The notes under the pieces were generated by a model. The model saw nothing but the letters and a program-made list of their open reading frames with translations, searched no databases and had not been told where the DNA came from. A DNA stretch of 64,000 bases from Erythroxylum novogranatense (Eukaryota > Streptophyta > Magnoliopsida > Malpighiales > Erythroxylaceae), in contig CM057232.1 of the NCBI GenBank assembly GCA_029891385.1, positions 65,533,824 to 65,597,823 on the forward strand, given 5' to 3'. Below, in pieces: positions 33,388-44,800 of this stretch (within the stretch, counting starts at the first letter, position 1; each line of letters opens with the position of its first letter). The translations under genes were made by a program, and so were the position numbers.

Positions 33388-34092
33388 CTAAGGAGAGAAT
33401 GGAGAGGTTGATTAAAGAAACTATTTTGCATGATTTGGACTTCTCTAATTTTTACACTTGTGTTGATTTCCTAAAAAGGAAGTTTACAGCTAAAGTAAGA
33501 AAGGAGAAAATGACTAGGAAGGGGGAACCATTACAGATAATTCACACAGACATCTGTGGACCCATTACTCCTATTGCCATGGGAGGTTATAGGTATTTCA
33601 TCACCTTTATTGATGATTTTTCTTGGTATGGTTGGATTGAATTGTTGCATGAGAAATCTGAATCCTTGGATGCTTTTAAGTCACTAAAAAATGTTATTGA
33701 ATTGCAACTTGGAAGCAGATCAAATGTGTAAGATCTGATAGAGGTGGTTAGTATTATGGTTGGTATGGTGAAACTGGAAGACACCCTGGCCCTTTATCTA
33801 GATACTTGTAGGATTGTAGAATTGAGGCACAATATACCATACTTGGCACTCAACAAGATGGGATTGCAGAGAGACAAAATCATACTCTTATGGAGATGGT
33901 TAGGTGCATGCTTAGTCACTCTACTTTACTAGAGTTCTTGTAGGAGGAGACGCCTTGAGGACTATTGTTTATGTTCTCAATCATGTGCATAATAAGTCTG
34001 TACCAAAAACTCCTTTTGAGCTTAATTATATCAGGAAAGAAGCCTAGTTTGAGCATTTTCATGTTTGGGGCCGTAAGGCTAAGGTGAGGACT
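33388..34092 (+). pseudogene. Integrase remnant of copia D
   Basis: The open part 33399-33731 shows the end of the zinc region, then 'HTDICGPI' and 'FITFIDDFSWYGW', the first half of an rve core. After a TAA the second half continues in other frames ('SDRGG', 'GIAERQN', 'LMEMVRCML') up to the insertion of solo LTR C. Confidence 0.8.
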
Positions 34093-34097
34093 TATAA

Positions 34098-37000
34098 TGT
34101 AACACCCCACTCCCGAGTGACCCGAACTCGATATCGTTGGTGATATCTGAGTCCGTGCCCCGCGAAGGTGGCGTACTACATCAGTCGATTAAAACTCAGT
34201 ATAACATTTTCTCCTCTCTTTTTTTTGAACCATTCATTAACGCGGTATAAACAGTAAGAAACTTAAGCCCATGTTCACAATTAATCATTTTCAATTATTA
34301 CAGTCATCTAATAATAATTTACAATAAGTCAATGTGTAAAACAATAAAACCACAATGGGCTCATTATAAATACAAAGCATTATTGCACAATGATTACGTA
34401 ATACAATTCGATAAGACACTAATGCAGACACGAACTGATCCCGACCTCTATCCTTCACTTTTACTGATAGACATACTCCGTGTCAAACGGGTACCCTTCA
34501 AGTCCTGAAAAATATATTACAATTTTGGATGAGTTTGCGAACTCAATGAGGAACCATCATCGATGGTTCTCCCAATTCATGCATCACATAATCAATTCAC
34601 AGTAATAGAGCAGTTGTAGTAATACTACGGTCTCTGATCCACATAATAGTAATATACAATTACAAAAAAAATCATACAGTCATAGACACAACAATTTACT
34701 GATGAGCACCACATACAAGAAAACCATTTCAAGTATTCATTCCAGTAATGATGCAATACACATGTGACTCTTTTCCAATTTTATTACAGTATTGTGATCG
34801 AGCACGTAAACAGTATTCAGTGATCAGTAGACGCATCTGGGGAGAATTATCTCCCTTCGAGCTCTAGGCTCGTTTCAGTATTTCGAGCTCTAGGCTCGTT
34901 TCAGTATCAGTGGCGACTCGGTTCATAATTTTCCTTTATCATTTTGTGCATCTGTGTATGAATGCACATGCCCAATTGAACAGTCACTTATCAGTACTTA
35001 ACAGTATATAATTCACAAATCACAGTCCATCATTTACAATCAATCACAGTAAATCCAGTAATGGCAAACAGGTCAATTCAACAGTCCAAAATGCTCAACT
35101 AACAGTCTATAATAACAGTCCATAATACAGTATGGCACACAAGTCACGTTAACACTTCCTGATCCCACCATTATCCCCATATTAGACAAGTAATAATTGA
35201 GAAACCCATCTAGGTTACTCACTTATCACTTTCGAGCTAATGCCAGGAAGTCTCTGCTATGTGGATCAATCGACGCTCCAGTTGGGTCTCTATAAGAATC
35301 AGAAAAGAGAATGATCACTAATGGTCCAATCATTACTATGTAATAAGGCACATGTAGGTGTATAATGCATGTTCATGATATTCCCGGCCCTAATCCCATT
35401 ATTTTCCATCGTAAAATTCGTTTAAAATTTTGAAAGCTAATGATGCTGACAGAACTCAATTCGAATCTCTATAGGTCCTCAATTAAATAAAACAGTGGTT
35501 AAGGACTCCGTTACCCAGACTCACGTCAATTTTCCGTCCAGAAATTCCCAATTTCTCAGAAAATGAAATTAAATATTCTATGAATCTGATATCTCAAGAA
35601 TCAGGTCAATCGGATGTCGGACGGAAAAGTTATAAGCAAAAGAAGGAAAATATATGATCTTAGTCGACTTGTTTAAGAATCCTAGTCGACTTATGCTACT
35701 GTGCATGTACTAGTCGACTTGTTTGGGATGCAAGTTGACTTATGCTTTAACAATAGCAGATCTAGAACAAACGTCCTTCGACATCCCAACTTACACAGGA
35801 CATAACTCCCTACTCCGAATTCCAAATTGGACAAACTTAGTGTCTATTTTATAGAGAAAAGAGAGCTCTACAAGTTTCATGAAGGACACAAAAGCCAATT
35901 TCACCTCTAAGGGTGTCAAAAATTCAATTGAAACTTCTTCCCATTCAAAACCTATCAAAACATAATAGTACATGGTAAATTCAGTAACTTCCATTGTCTT
36001 CAGTCAAAAATTACACAATACTTATGCTCAGAAAGATCACAATGTGGTCTACAACTTTCATGAACAATATGAAATCAAATTCAAAGGTTAACTAGGTCAA
36101 ACAATTCAATGAATGCTGCTACCCCTGCAAGTACTCAATCTGGACAGTAATGTTCTAAACAGTATATCTCCTTTTACAAATGTCAAATAAATGCATACTT
36201 TATACCTATGGAAAGATCAAACACAATGCTACACTTCTCATGAAGGGCTTCAAAGACATTTCCATCTCTAACAAGCTTAAAACTTTCATGCAAGTTACTT
36301 GATCGTATAAAGACCAATAACCTCATGCAGGTACAGATTTTGAAAATTCATTACTCCCACATCTGATCTCCAACAATTACATGTTATATACCATTTTCAA
36401 GATAATTGCTTCCTCTACAACTCTTCAGAAGATCACTCAAGCCAATTCAATTCACAGAAATTGTTAAAATTGCTTCTAATCAGAATGTGCACCAAATCCA
36501 CTATTAGTCTAGGTTTCACCAAATTGTTCAAAATCAGTCAATATTCCATAGTGCATATCTCCCAATATACAGATCAAAAAATTGCAAAATCAGTGGGAAT
36601 TGAAATATAACTTAATAAGCTTCAACTTTCATTTAGACCATTTTCCCTAATTCCATCTCAATTAATTTAGAAAAATCAGCAAAACACTTAGGTCATAGTT
36701 TGATTCATCGTTCACGAGACACTAAAACAGTAACTTTTCAAGCAAAATTCAACCTCTTAAGGCTAAAATTGGACAACACCTATTTCACACAAAAATGTAG
36801 CCAAAAACCCAAAGTTTAATTGGGCAAAAACCTCTACTCATTTTCATAACCACACAATGAGTTATGCTCAAAACAGTACAGTAGGTCAAACTCACATTTT
36901 CCAACTTTACTTCTCAAATCAATTCCTAACACTTCCAATACCAATTCCACATGCATAAGCATCCTAAGAACACAAGAATTGAGCCAATAGGTCATCAAGA

Positions 37001-38084
37001 CCTTCATTTCAATATATATATCCATAAATTTCAGTACCTATCTTCAATCACTTTCTTATCGTTTTCTTTTAAGTTTGAGTCATCTAATATCACTAAATTC
37101 ACTTCATCATCTTTACCTTATGATTTCTTACACACAAATATACCCAACAAGGCAAGCCATATGTGTCATGACATTAAGGCATCATTCATCTTATTTAATG
37201 AACAATCACTTCCAATCCATGCAATTAACTATGAATTCATGCATTAAAATCATAATGAAAACATAAACATCATCTTACCTAAAGCTTCCAACTCCACCTC
37301 TTCAAGCCTTTAATTTTCCAACTACCCTACTTCTTCTCCATCCCATGCATGGTTATCATCAAGATAAGAGGGTAGAAGGTGTAAGTTTGCAAGCTTGTAA
37401 GGAAGAAGAATGCTTAAGATGGGAGGAAGGAAACTTTAAAGAAAGAGAACAAAAATCGATGGAGAGGAACAAATGAAGAGAGTTTGGATGATTTGGTTTT
37501 TAAAAGCAATGACTCATCTTTTTCATCCCTTTGTAAAGAAGTCACCGAAAATGCATGGATAACAATGCATTAAATGAAGGAACACTTGGCAATTGGAGGA
37601 GAAATAAGGAAAAGTCAAAGGACCAATCAAAAATTTGATAAAAACAAATAATCCAAAAACCAAATAAATGTTCAATCCATTGTTAAGGGTCCATATTTCG
37701 ACCCTACCACAAAATATCCAATAGGCCAGTACCAATTGATAACAATTTGATGCATCAAAATCGATCGGTTAAATCACTTTAGAATTTTTTTCACCCGAGA
37801 ATTTTCTCCGGAAAATTTCAGAAAAATTCCTGAAAATCCCTTAAAATATAAAACATTCAATGGCTCACTCAGAATAATTTTTCAAACCCAATAACCACGT
37901 TAATCACAATAAAATTAGGCACGAAAATCGGGAATATCATGTATGTATGTACAGTACTTTCATGTGCACAAATGATACTGTGTACTAATCCTATTATGCA
38001 TGAACAGTCCTAAGTCATTCCAATCCATCTCATCCTATGCCAAATTTACTATTTTACCCTTCCTGTCGGGGGTGGGATGTTACA
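34098..38084 (-). mobile_element. Solo LTR C, about 4 kb, TSD TATAA
   Basis: TATAA at 34093-34097 and 38085-38089. The ends are TGTAACACCCCACTC and GGGGTGGGATGTTACA, a TG...CA LTR with long inverted ends. 3,987 bp with no retroelement ORF. The sense strand is uncertain; I place it on minus because 'TGTAACATCCCACC' starts and phrases such as 'ATGAAASTTGTAGA' are usual in sense copies of plant gypsy LTRs. A degenerate ~180-bp repeat fills the middle. Confidence 0.8.
35860..36640 (-). repeat. Degenerate ~182-bp tandem repeat in solo LTR C
   Basis: A CTACAANTTTCATGAA-like box occurs at 35868, 36049, 36229 and 36415 (spacings 181, 180, 186), preceded each time by an 'AGAAARATCA'-like stretch. A weaker fifth copy is near 36621. 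Confidence 0.6.
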
Positions 38085-38089
38085 TATAA

Positions 38090-38523
38090 TCCTCAGTTGA
38101 AGATTCTATTGTCCCAATCACACTATTAGAGTCATTGAATCAGATCGAGCTATCTATTTTGAAGGGGACATGCAACATAATGAAAGGTATGAGTCTCGTG
38201 TTGTTGATTTCAGAGAGGATCATGTTATTATTCCTACACCTATTATTTTTCATCATGAGGCAATTTAGTCTCCTCTAATTCATGATGATGTAGTTGATCC
38301 AGGAAATGATGTTGAAATTCCTCAACAAGTTGGCATTGACATTGAAATCCCAGATGTGGTTGTAGTTCTACCTAGGAGATCTGAAAGAATTCCTAAATCC
38401 ACTGAGTCTTCTAAATTCTGAGATTATTACATTTACTTGAAGGAGCATGAATCTAATTTAGTTGAAGAATCAGATTCAATTTCTTTTTAGGATGTCATTT
38501 CTGGTCCTCGTAGTTCACAATGA
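38090..38523 (+). pseudogene. Integrase-RT linker of copia D
   Basis: Resumes after solo LTR C with 'YFEGDMQHNERYESRVVDF' and an acidic segment ending 'LPRRSERIPKS', the usual copia linker before RT. Several in-frame stops (for example near 38267, 38420 and 38490). Confidence 0.7.
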
Positions 38524-39516
38524 TTGGCAGCCAAGGAAGATGAGTTGACTTTTATGAGTATGAATGGCGTTTGGGATTTGGTGGAATTACCTAGTGGTTG
38601 TAAAACTGTTGGGTGTAAATGGGTCTTTAAGACTAAACATGATACTAGAGGTGAGATAAAAAGGTACAAAGTCATACTTGTTGCAAAGGGGTATAACCAG
38701 AGGGAAGGAAGAGACTATAAAGAGACCTTCTCTACGATCTCTACTAAAGATTCATTACGCATTGTGATGTTAGTTGCTCATTTTGATTTGGAGCTCCATC
38801 AAATGGATGTGAAAACTGCTTTTCTAAATAGTGATTTGTATGAAGATGTGTTCATGAATCAGCCTGCTGGTTTTGTTGAGGAAGGTAAGGAACACATGGT
38901 ATGCAAATTGAGAAAATCCATTTATGGGTTGAAACAAGCCTCCAGACAATGGTACTTGAAATTTGACCAAATTGTTTGCTCTTTTGGCTTTAAGGAAAAT
39001 GTTGTTGATCAATGCATTTACTTGAAGAATAGTGGGAGAAAATTTATTATTCTTGTCTTATATGTTGATGATATTCTTTTAGCCAGTAATGATATGAGTT
39101 TTCTTTCTGAGACTAAACAAATGTTGATAGCTCATTTTGATATGCAAGATCTCAACTATGCTTCTTTTGTTCTGAGCATTGAAATTTATCATGATAGATC
39201 TCGTGGTGCTTTTGGTTTGTCTCAAAAAAGGTATATTGAAAGGATCTTGAATAGATTCAACAAGAAGATTTGTAATCCTTACAGTGTACCTATCCACAAG
39301 GGTGACAAACTCTTGAATAGCCAGTGTCCTCAAAATGATAAAGATAAGTCAGAGATAGAAAAGGTCCCATATGCGTCTGTTGTTAGCAGTCTTATATATG
39401 CTCAAGTTTGTACATGTCCTGATATCGTTTTTGTTGTTGATGTGCTTAGGAGATACTTGAGCAACCGTGGTGTGGGTCATTGGCAAGCTATAAAACGAGT
39501 TCTGAGACATCTATAA
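38524..39516 (+). CDS. Reverse transcriptase of copia D
   Basis: 330 residues open. Copia RT motifs in order: 'CKWVFKTK' (residues 31-38), 'VAKGYNQREGRDYKETFS' (53-70), 'HQMDVKTAFLN' (92-102), 'SIYGLKQASRQWY' (132-144), the catalytic YVDD (180-183) and 'QKRYIERILNRF'. The open frame starts after a stop at 38521, so this is a surviving part of a once longer polyprotein. It is the best-kept part of D. Confidence 0.9.
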   Translation: MAAKEDELTFMSMNGVWDLVELPSGCKTVGCKWVFKTKHDTRGEIKRYKVILVAKGYNQREGRDYKETFSTISTKDSLRIVMLVAHFDLELHQMDVKTAFLNSDLYEDVFMNQPAGFVEEGKEHMVCKLRKSIYGLKQASRQWYLKFDQIVCSFGFKENVVDQCIYLKNSGRKFIILVLYVDDILLASNDMSFLSETKQMLIAHFDMQDLNYASFVLSIEIYHDRSRGAFGLSQKRYIERILNRFNKKICNPYSVPIHKGDKLLNSQCPQNDKDKSEIEKVPYASVVSSLIYAQVCTCPDIVFVVDVLRRYLSNRGVGHWQAIKRVLRHL

Positions 39517-40053
39517 GGTACTAAAGATTACATGCTTACTTACAGGATGTCTGATCACCTTGAGGTGATAGGTTATTCTGATTCTGATTATGGTGGCTGC
39601 CTTGATGATCACAAATTCACATCAGGATACATCTTTATGCTTGCTGAAGGAGCTGTATTTTGGAAAAGTGTTAAATAAACACTTACATCAACTTCAACTA
39701 TAGAAACAGAGTATATGGCTTGTTACGAAGCTACTCGACAGACAATATAGTTGAAGAATTTCATTTCTGAGCTTCATCTCGTGGAAAGTGTTTTCAGACC
39801 TCTAACCATATATTGTGATAACTCTGCTGTGGTGGCCTTCTCTCAAATATACAAGAACTTCAATCATTTGAAGCATTTTGATACAAAGTTTATGTTTGTT
39901 AAAGAGAAGATTAAGGAGTTTCAGACTCGTATAAAGCATATACCTACTAATCTTATGATGGCAGATCCTCTAACCAAAAGCTTTATTGTTAAGGCTTTTG
40001 TGAGATATATAAGTCGTATGGGTCTATTTAGATCTTTTAATGGCTTAGATTAG
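39517..40053 (+). pseudogene. RNase H of copia D
   Basis: Continues in frame after the TAA at 39514-39516 with 'GYSDSDYGGCLDD', then stops after 'FWKSVK' and again in 'RQTI'. The last piece (39751-40053) has 'IYCDNSAVV' and 'NLMMADPLTKSF', the normal copia RNase H end. Confidence 0.85.
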
Positions 40054-40611
40054 TGAAAATCTGTCTTTTATGTTAATTTTTTAAAGTCACAGTGTATTTG
40101 ACTATTTTGTTATTCAATCTAGAGACTTTTGCTTATAATTGTTGCTATTATTATTATTGTCATATACATTATTGATATACTGCGCAGATACGTTTAAATG
40201 TTTGTATATATATATATATATGGCATTTTGTTGTAGATATTTTATACCAAGTCTCATCTTGTTGTTCTGAAATATTTTATTAAATCTCAGTTGGCATCTT
40301 GAATGGATGCTTAAGCCATTTTATTTGGAATTATACGAAATTATACAAACGGATCATCATTTTGTGTGCATTTCCTTATAACACATTCTATTTAGGTCAT
40401 CGAGGTATGAGTATCTTACATATATGTTATCAGTACTCTTATCGGGCCTAATTTCTATACTGTTGAGATATTTATAACCTCATTTTGGACTTATGAATGA
40501 GAGATTGTTGGCTCTATTTTGACATCTTATTGTGGCCACATATTGTTATATTAATTTGGGGATTTGTTTCTATTATTAATTGATGTTGGTTATGCTGTCC
40601 AAGTGAAAGAA
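40054..40611 (+). other. 3' noncoding end of copia D with purine tract
   Basis: No ORF. A TA microsatellite lies at about 40204-40221. AAGTGAAAGAA (40601-40611) is a weak polypurine tract directly before the LTR. Confidence 0.55.
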
Positions 40612-41051
40612 TGACATAATTTTGTCATTAATTTTATGGACTAGCATAATAAACATAATTTTATATAAGCCCTGATTAATTTGATGTCATGATAATTGGG
40701 CTTGTTAATTCTCTCTTTAACGTGTTATTAGGTTTGTGTTTATGATCTTGCTATGATGAGTAGGCTTGGTCCATGCTTTGCATTGCATGAGAGCTCTCTC
40801 GCTAACCTAATTTAAATCTGATTCTTGCATTGAAAATTGTATGCTTTTTTTCTAATTATGTTTGAAATAACAGTAATCAATCATCTGCGTCTCTGGCACG
40901 TCGCTTCACATAAAACAACAATAGATTTAGTTATTTCACAATTTTCAAATATTTGTCTATATAATTATTAAATCTAATATTTTACAATTCGAGAGTTAAT
41001 TAATTGTGTTGATTAATTAGAAAATTAATCTTCTTGCTGAATTTTCCTTCG
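40612..41051 (+). mobile_element. 3' LTR of copia D
   Basis: 440 bp, TGACATAATT...TTTTCCTTCG. Partner of 7774-8220 with many substitutions, indicating an old insertion. Confidence 0.85.
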
Positions 41052-41119
41052 ATTATAGCCGACCATTGGCAGTAAAGAAGCTAACTAATAATGTGGAGCA
41101 TCTTTTGACTCTCTTGCAG

Positions 41120-41431
41120 AATTTCTGCGTGTGGTGATATAACATGCATCATGACTTTCCCAAGGGTTGGTGGTATGTTTGTAGCTTTTAAGAAACAGAG
41201 GAATCTGTCGGTACTTGCCACCATGAGTGTTTTATTACTGCTGGCGAATGTGCCACTATGCCTAAAGAAAGGATTATTTTTTCATTGGCTTCACAATCAG
41301 ACAGAGACACTATGTATGAGGAAGAGCTTAAGAGGGTGCAGTGTCCTTCCCAGAATGATCCTTATAGGCTGGCACTTTGCGAGAGCCAGAGTGAGAAACG
41401 AGAATATTCATCTGCGAGTAGTGATGAATGA
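41120..41431 (+). pseudogene. Possible terminal exon fragment of an unknown gene
   Basis: A CTCTTGCAG acceptor-like site at 41111-41119 precedes a segment beginning 'ISACGDITCIMTFPRV'. After a frame change near 41170-41190 the frame reads a Cys/His-containing stretch ('TCHHECFITAGECATMPKER') and an acidic tail to TGA at 41429-41431. The bases between could be read as a 20-bp 'intron' (GTATGT...TTTAAG), which is too short to splice, so an indel is likelier. I do not recognise the protein. It lies between copia D and the oxidoreductase gene, and earlier exons are not visible. Confidence 0.35.
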
Positions 41432-41672
41432 ATTTAGGAGTTATTGATTCAAATTGATCTACGAGTAGAGATGAATGAATTTAGGACCTAGATTCATGAG
41501 AGAGAACGAGAGAACGATTGCCTGGGAGAATAGTTGTTTGAGGAAAGGTGGTCGCCATGAAAAGTTTCCAGAAAAGGTAATGGAACAGTCAGAGTTGGTA
41601 TTAGCTGAGAGACCGTGGGGCAACAGTAAAGAAGGGTGAGATGGGAATTATTGTAGAGAGTAGGGGATCCTT

Positions 41673-41759
41673 CAGTTTGCACTTCCACTTTTATGTGTAT
41701 ATGTCTGACTAGTTATGAACCATTCAGTTTACACTTCCACTTTTATGTGCATATGTCTA
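41673..41759. repeat. 52-bp spaced direct repeat upstream of the oxidoreductase gene
   Basis: CAGTTTGCACTTCCACTTTT at 41673 recurs with two changes at 41725 and continues to TATGTCT in both. It lies about 70-160 bp upstream of the gene's start codon. Confidence 0.75.
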
Positions 41760-41830
41760 GCAAGTTACTTATCATTTGTCCTCAAACTCATACCCACCAG
41801 TTACACTAAATCCTTAATACCATCACCACC

Positions 41831-44800
41831 ATGAATGTCACCACGAAGGTTGCGGTTGTCGGCAGCGGAAGTTATTCTCTCTCTTACTCTTTCTATGTAT
41901 TCCTTCGTGTCTTTTGTCATTAACTTTTTGGCGTTTCTGTAATGTCATTTGCGATTTTGTTTTATGGAAGCAAAGTATCAGGAGCCGTTTGTGCTTCGAC
42001 ACTTGCTAGAAATGGAGTTTCTGTTACCGTGTTTGATTCCGCCAGAGGTCCCGGTGGCCGCATGTCTCAGCGAAAGTACTCATCCCTCACTATCATCAAT
42101 TCTAATTCACGATGTCTTTTAAGTCTTCAAATTCTTATTTTCGTATTCTTGTAATAGAGAAGTTTCTGAAGATGGGAGGGAGCTGTTGTTCGACCACGGT
42201 GCTCCGTTTTTTAGCGTTAGCAATGTTGATGCGTTAAATCTTGTTGATGAGTGGGAATCCAAAGGCCTTGTTGCTGAATGGAACCAGGGTTTTGGATCTT
42301 TTGATTATATCTCTCGCAAATTTCTCAACTTGGAACAGGTTTGCATTTATTATACCCTTTACATTCATGTGCTTCCTTGGCCTTTGGAGGTTGCCAAATT
42401 ACGTGTTTCAGTGCTATGTATATTCCTCGAATTTCTTTTTAAACTAGGCATCCGCATATTTGGTTCCATTTACTAGGCATTCATACATATACGCAAAACG
42501 TTCGGCCTTGTATCGTCCGGCAAAGAAACTTGTCTTTTATATGTTGGAGTTAGAATCGTGTGTCTTGACCTGGATTAACGTAGGAAGTTCTGAGGTGAGA
42601 TCAGTCAAATTTGTTTCTTATTGAACATTCATCTCAGAGCCGTATCTCTCTCATATCAATTTAAACTGACTATAAGCAAGAACCCTTCTATGCATAGTTT
42701 TAAAACAAGAATCAAATTTGCAAGACTTGAAGCAAATTAGTCACCTTTTATTTTGTTCTTGTACACATACTTACAGCCTTGTATTATTATTTCAGTAGAC
42801 TAAAGTAAAAAGCAAAGAAAAAAATGTCTGCTATTTATATAAGATTGCATGAATTTATGGATTTTCTGGATCCCTCAGTTGTATGTCCTGTTAAAAGTTT
42901 GGGGCCAAAAGCATGAATATTGCCTCGTTTGACCTGAAATTAGGAAGAATTATGATTATTATTTTGGAATCAGTTCTTCAATAAACATATGCTTTCAACG
43001 CCATGGAGTCCCTTTTTGGTTAACTGATATAACACAGACCAAAATAGCAATCTTTTGCTTAGCAAGACCATTGCTGCAGATGAGACATTCTACTTCGATC
43101 AAACAAAGGTTTTGGTTTTTGTGAATCAGAGCTTATTTGCTCTATATCTGTTTATTAGAGACTGCAGTATATATATACACGAATAGGATTTTAGAATAAG
43201 GTAGAAAAATTTGTACAGATATGGAAATATAATCCTAAGATACTATATCTACAAGATACTGTTATCTAATCTAAATGATTTGATTATGATCAGATCATAA
43301 TGTTATGATATATACATATATTTGACCATACTCCCCCTCAAGTTGGATCATAGATATCTATCATGTCCAACTTGCTAATACACTCTTCAAATGCTTGTCG
43401 TTGAAGTCCTTTGGTAAACACATCAGTTGTCTGCTTCTTTGTTGGAACATATGTTAGACATATTGACCCATCTTCTATCTTTGATGAAATGTCGGTCAAA
43501 CATGTTTTGTTCTTTCATGATGGACTGGATTGTGTGCCATGCTTAGGGCTGCCTTGTTATCACAATAGTGTTTTATAGGTATCTCAAACTCGATTCCCAA
43601 TTCTATCAACACTCTCTTTAACCAAAGACTTTCACACATTCTTTTTGCAACAGCTCTTAGTTCAGCTTTAGCACTACTCTTGGCTACCACCTTTTGCTTC
43701 TTACTTTGCCAAGTAACCAAATTTTCCCACACAAAAGTACAATATCTAGTGGTTGATCGTCTATCCTCTTTTGAACTTGCCCAATTTGAATCAATATATA
43801 TTTCAATTGTTCTTTAATCTCCTTTCTTGAATAGCAGCCCTTTTCTTGGAGTACCTTTTAGATACCATAGGATCTTATAGACTGCCTCTAAATGTTTTCT
43901 CCTTGGTGCATGCATATAGCGACTAACAACACTCACGACAAAAGCAATATCTGATCTAGTATGAGACAAATAGATTAGTCTTCCCACCAGTGTTTGATAC
44001 TCTTCACGATTGACAAGTTTATCATCTTCATCCCCAAATTTTGTACTATCAATTGGAGTAGTGCTTGGTTTGCATCCTAACATTTCGATCTCTCTTAAGA
44101 GATCAAGAATGTATTTTCTTTGTGAGATGTAAACTCCCTTCTTTGATCTTGCTACTTCCATACCCAGAAAATACTTCATTTATGCTAACTCTTTAACTTC
44201 AAATTCTTTCTTCAAAGTTGTCTTAAGTCTTGTGATTTCCTCTACATCATCACCAGTTAAGGTAATATCATCAACATACACAATCAAAATTGCTTTCTTA
44301 CTTTCTCTACTTCTGAAAACATTGTGTGATCGGACTGTGCTTGTGTGTATCCTTTTGTTTTAAGGACTTTGACAAATCTCTCGAACTAAGCTCGTGGTGA
44401 TTGCTTCAGTCCATATAGAGACTTTCTTAGTCTACATACTTTGTTTCCTCCTTCCTTATCAAAGCCTGGAGGAAGTTTCATATACAATTCTTCCTTTAGT
44501 TGTCCATTCAAGAAAGTGTTTTTGATGTTAGTGTTTTTGATGTCAAGTTGCTGAAGTGGCCAGTCAAGGTTAACAGCTACTGATAACAATAATCTTATAG
44601 TATTTAACTTGGCCACAGGTGCAAATGTTTCCTTGTAGTCCATCCCATAGGTCTGAGTGTAGCCTTTAGCTACCAATCTCGCCTTATACCTCTCAATGGT
44701 GCCATCAGCCCTATATTTGACTGTAAATATCCACCTACACCCTACGGGTTTCTTTCCTTTTGGCAAATCAACTTCTTCCCATGTTTCATTCTTTTCAAGT

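Larger units (their letters stand above)
7774..41051 (+). mobile_element. Old Ty1/copia retrotransposon D, host of the nested insertions
   Basis: LTRs at 7774-8220 and 40612-41051 are clearly related but well diverged. Both begin TGAYANAATTTTGTCATTAA, and the 5' LTR is followed by a Met-tRNA-type primer site. Removing chromovirus A (9090-30076), solo LTR B (31193-33382) and solo LTR C (34098-38084), each with one copy of its target repeat, leaves about 6.1 kb, a normal copia size. The order is LTR, leader, gag, integrase, RT, RNase H, LTR, all on the + strand. The zinc knuckle and protease part appears deleted and there are many stops. No matching target duplication was found (GTTAA on the left, ATTAT on the right), as expected for an old copy. 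Confidence 0.85.

Noticed and set aside
41170..41190. A 20-bp GT...AG 'intron'
   Set aside because: Far shorter than any plant intron known to splice; an indel is a simpler reading.
41151..41447. 98-codon + strand ORF starting at an ATG before the oxidoreductase gene
   Set aside because: Its second half is Leu-rich nonsense; a neighbouring frame gives more protein-like text with Cys/His residues, so I treat the region as a frameshifted fragment.
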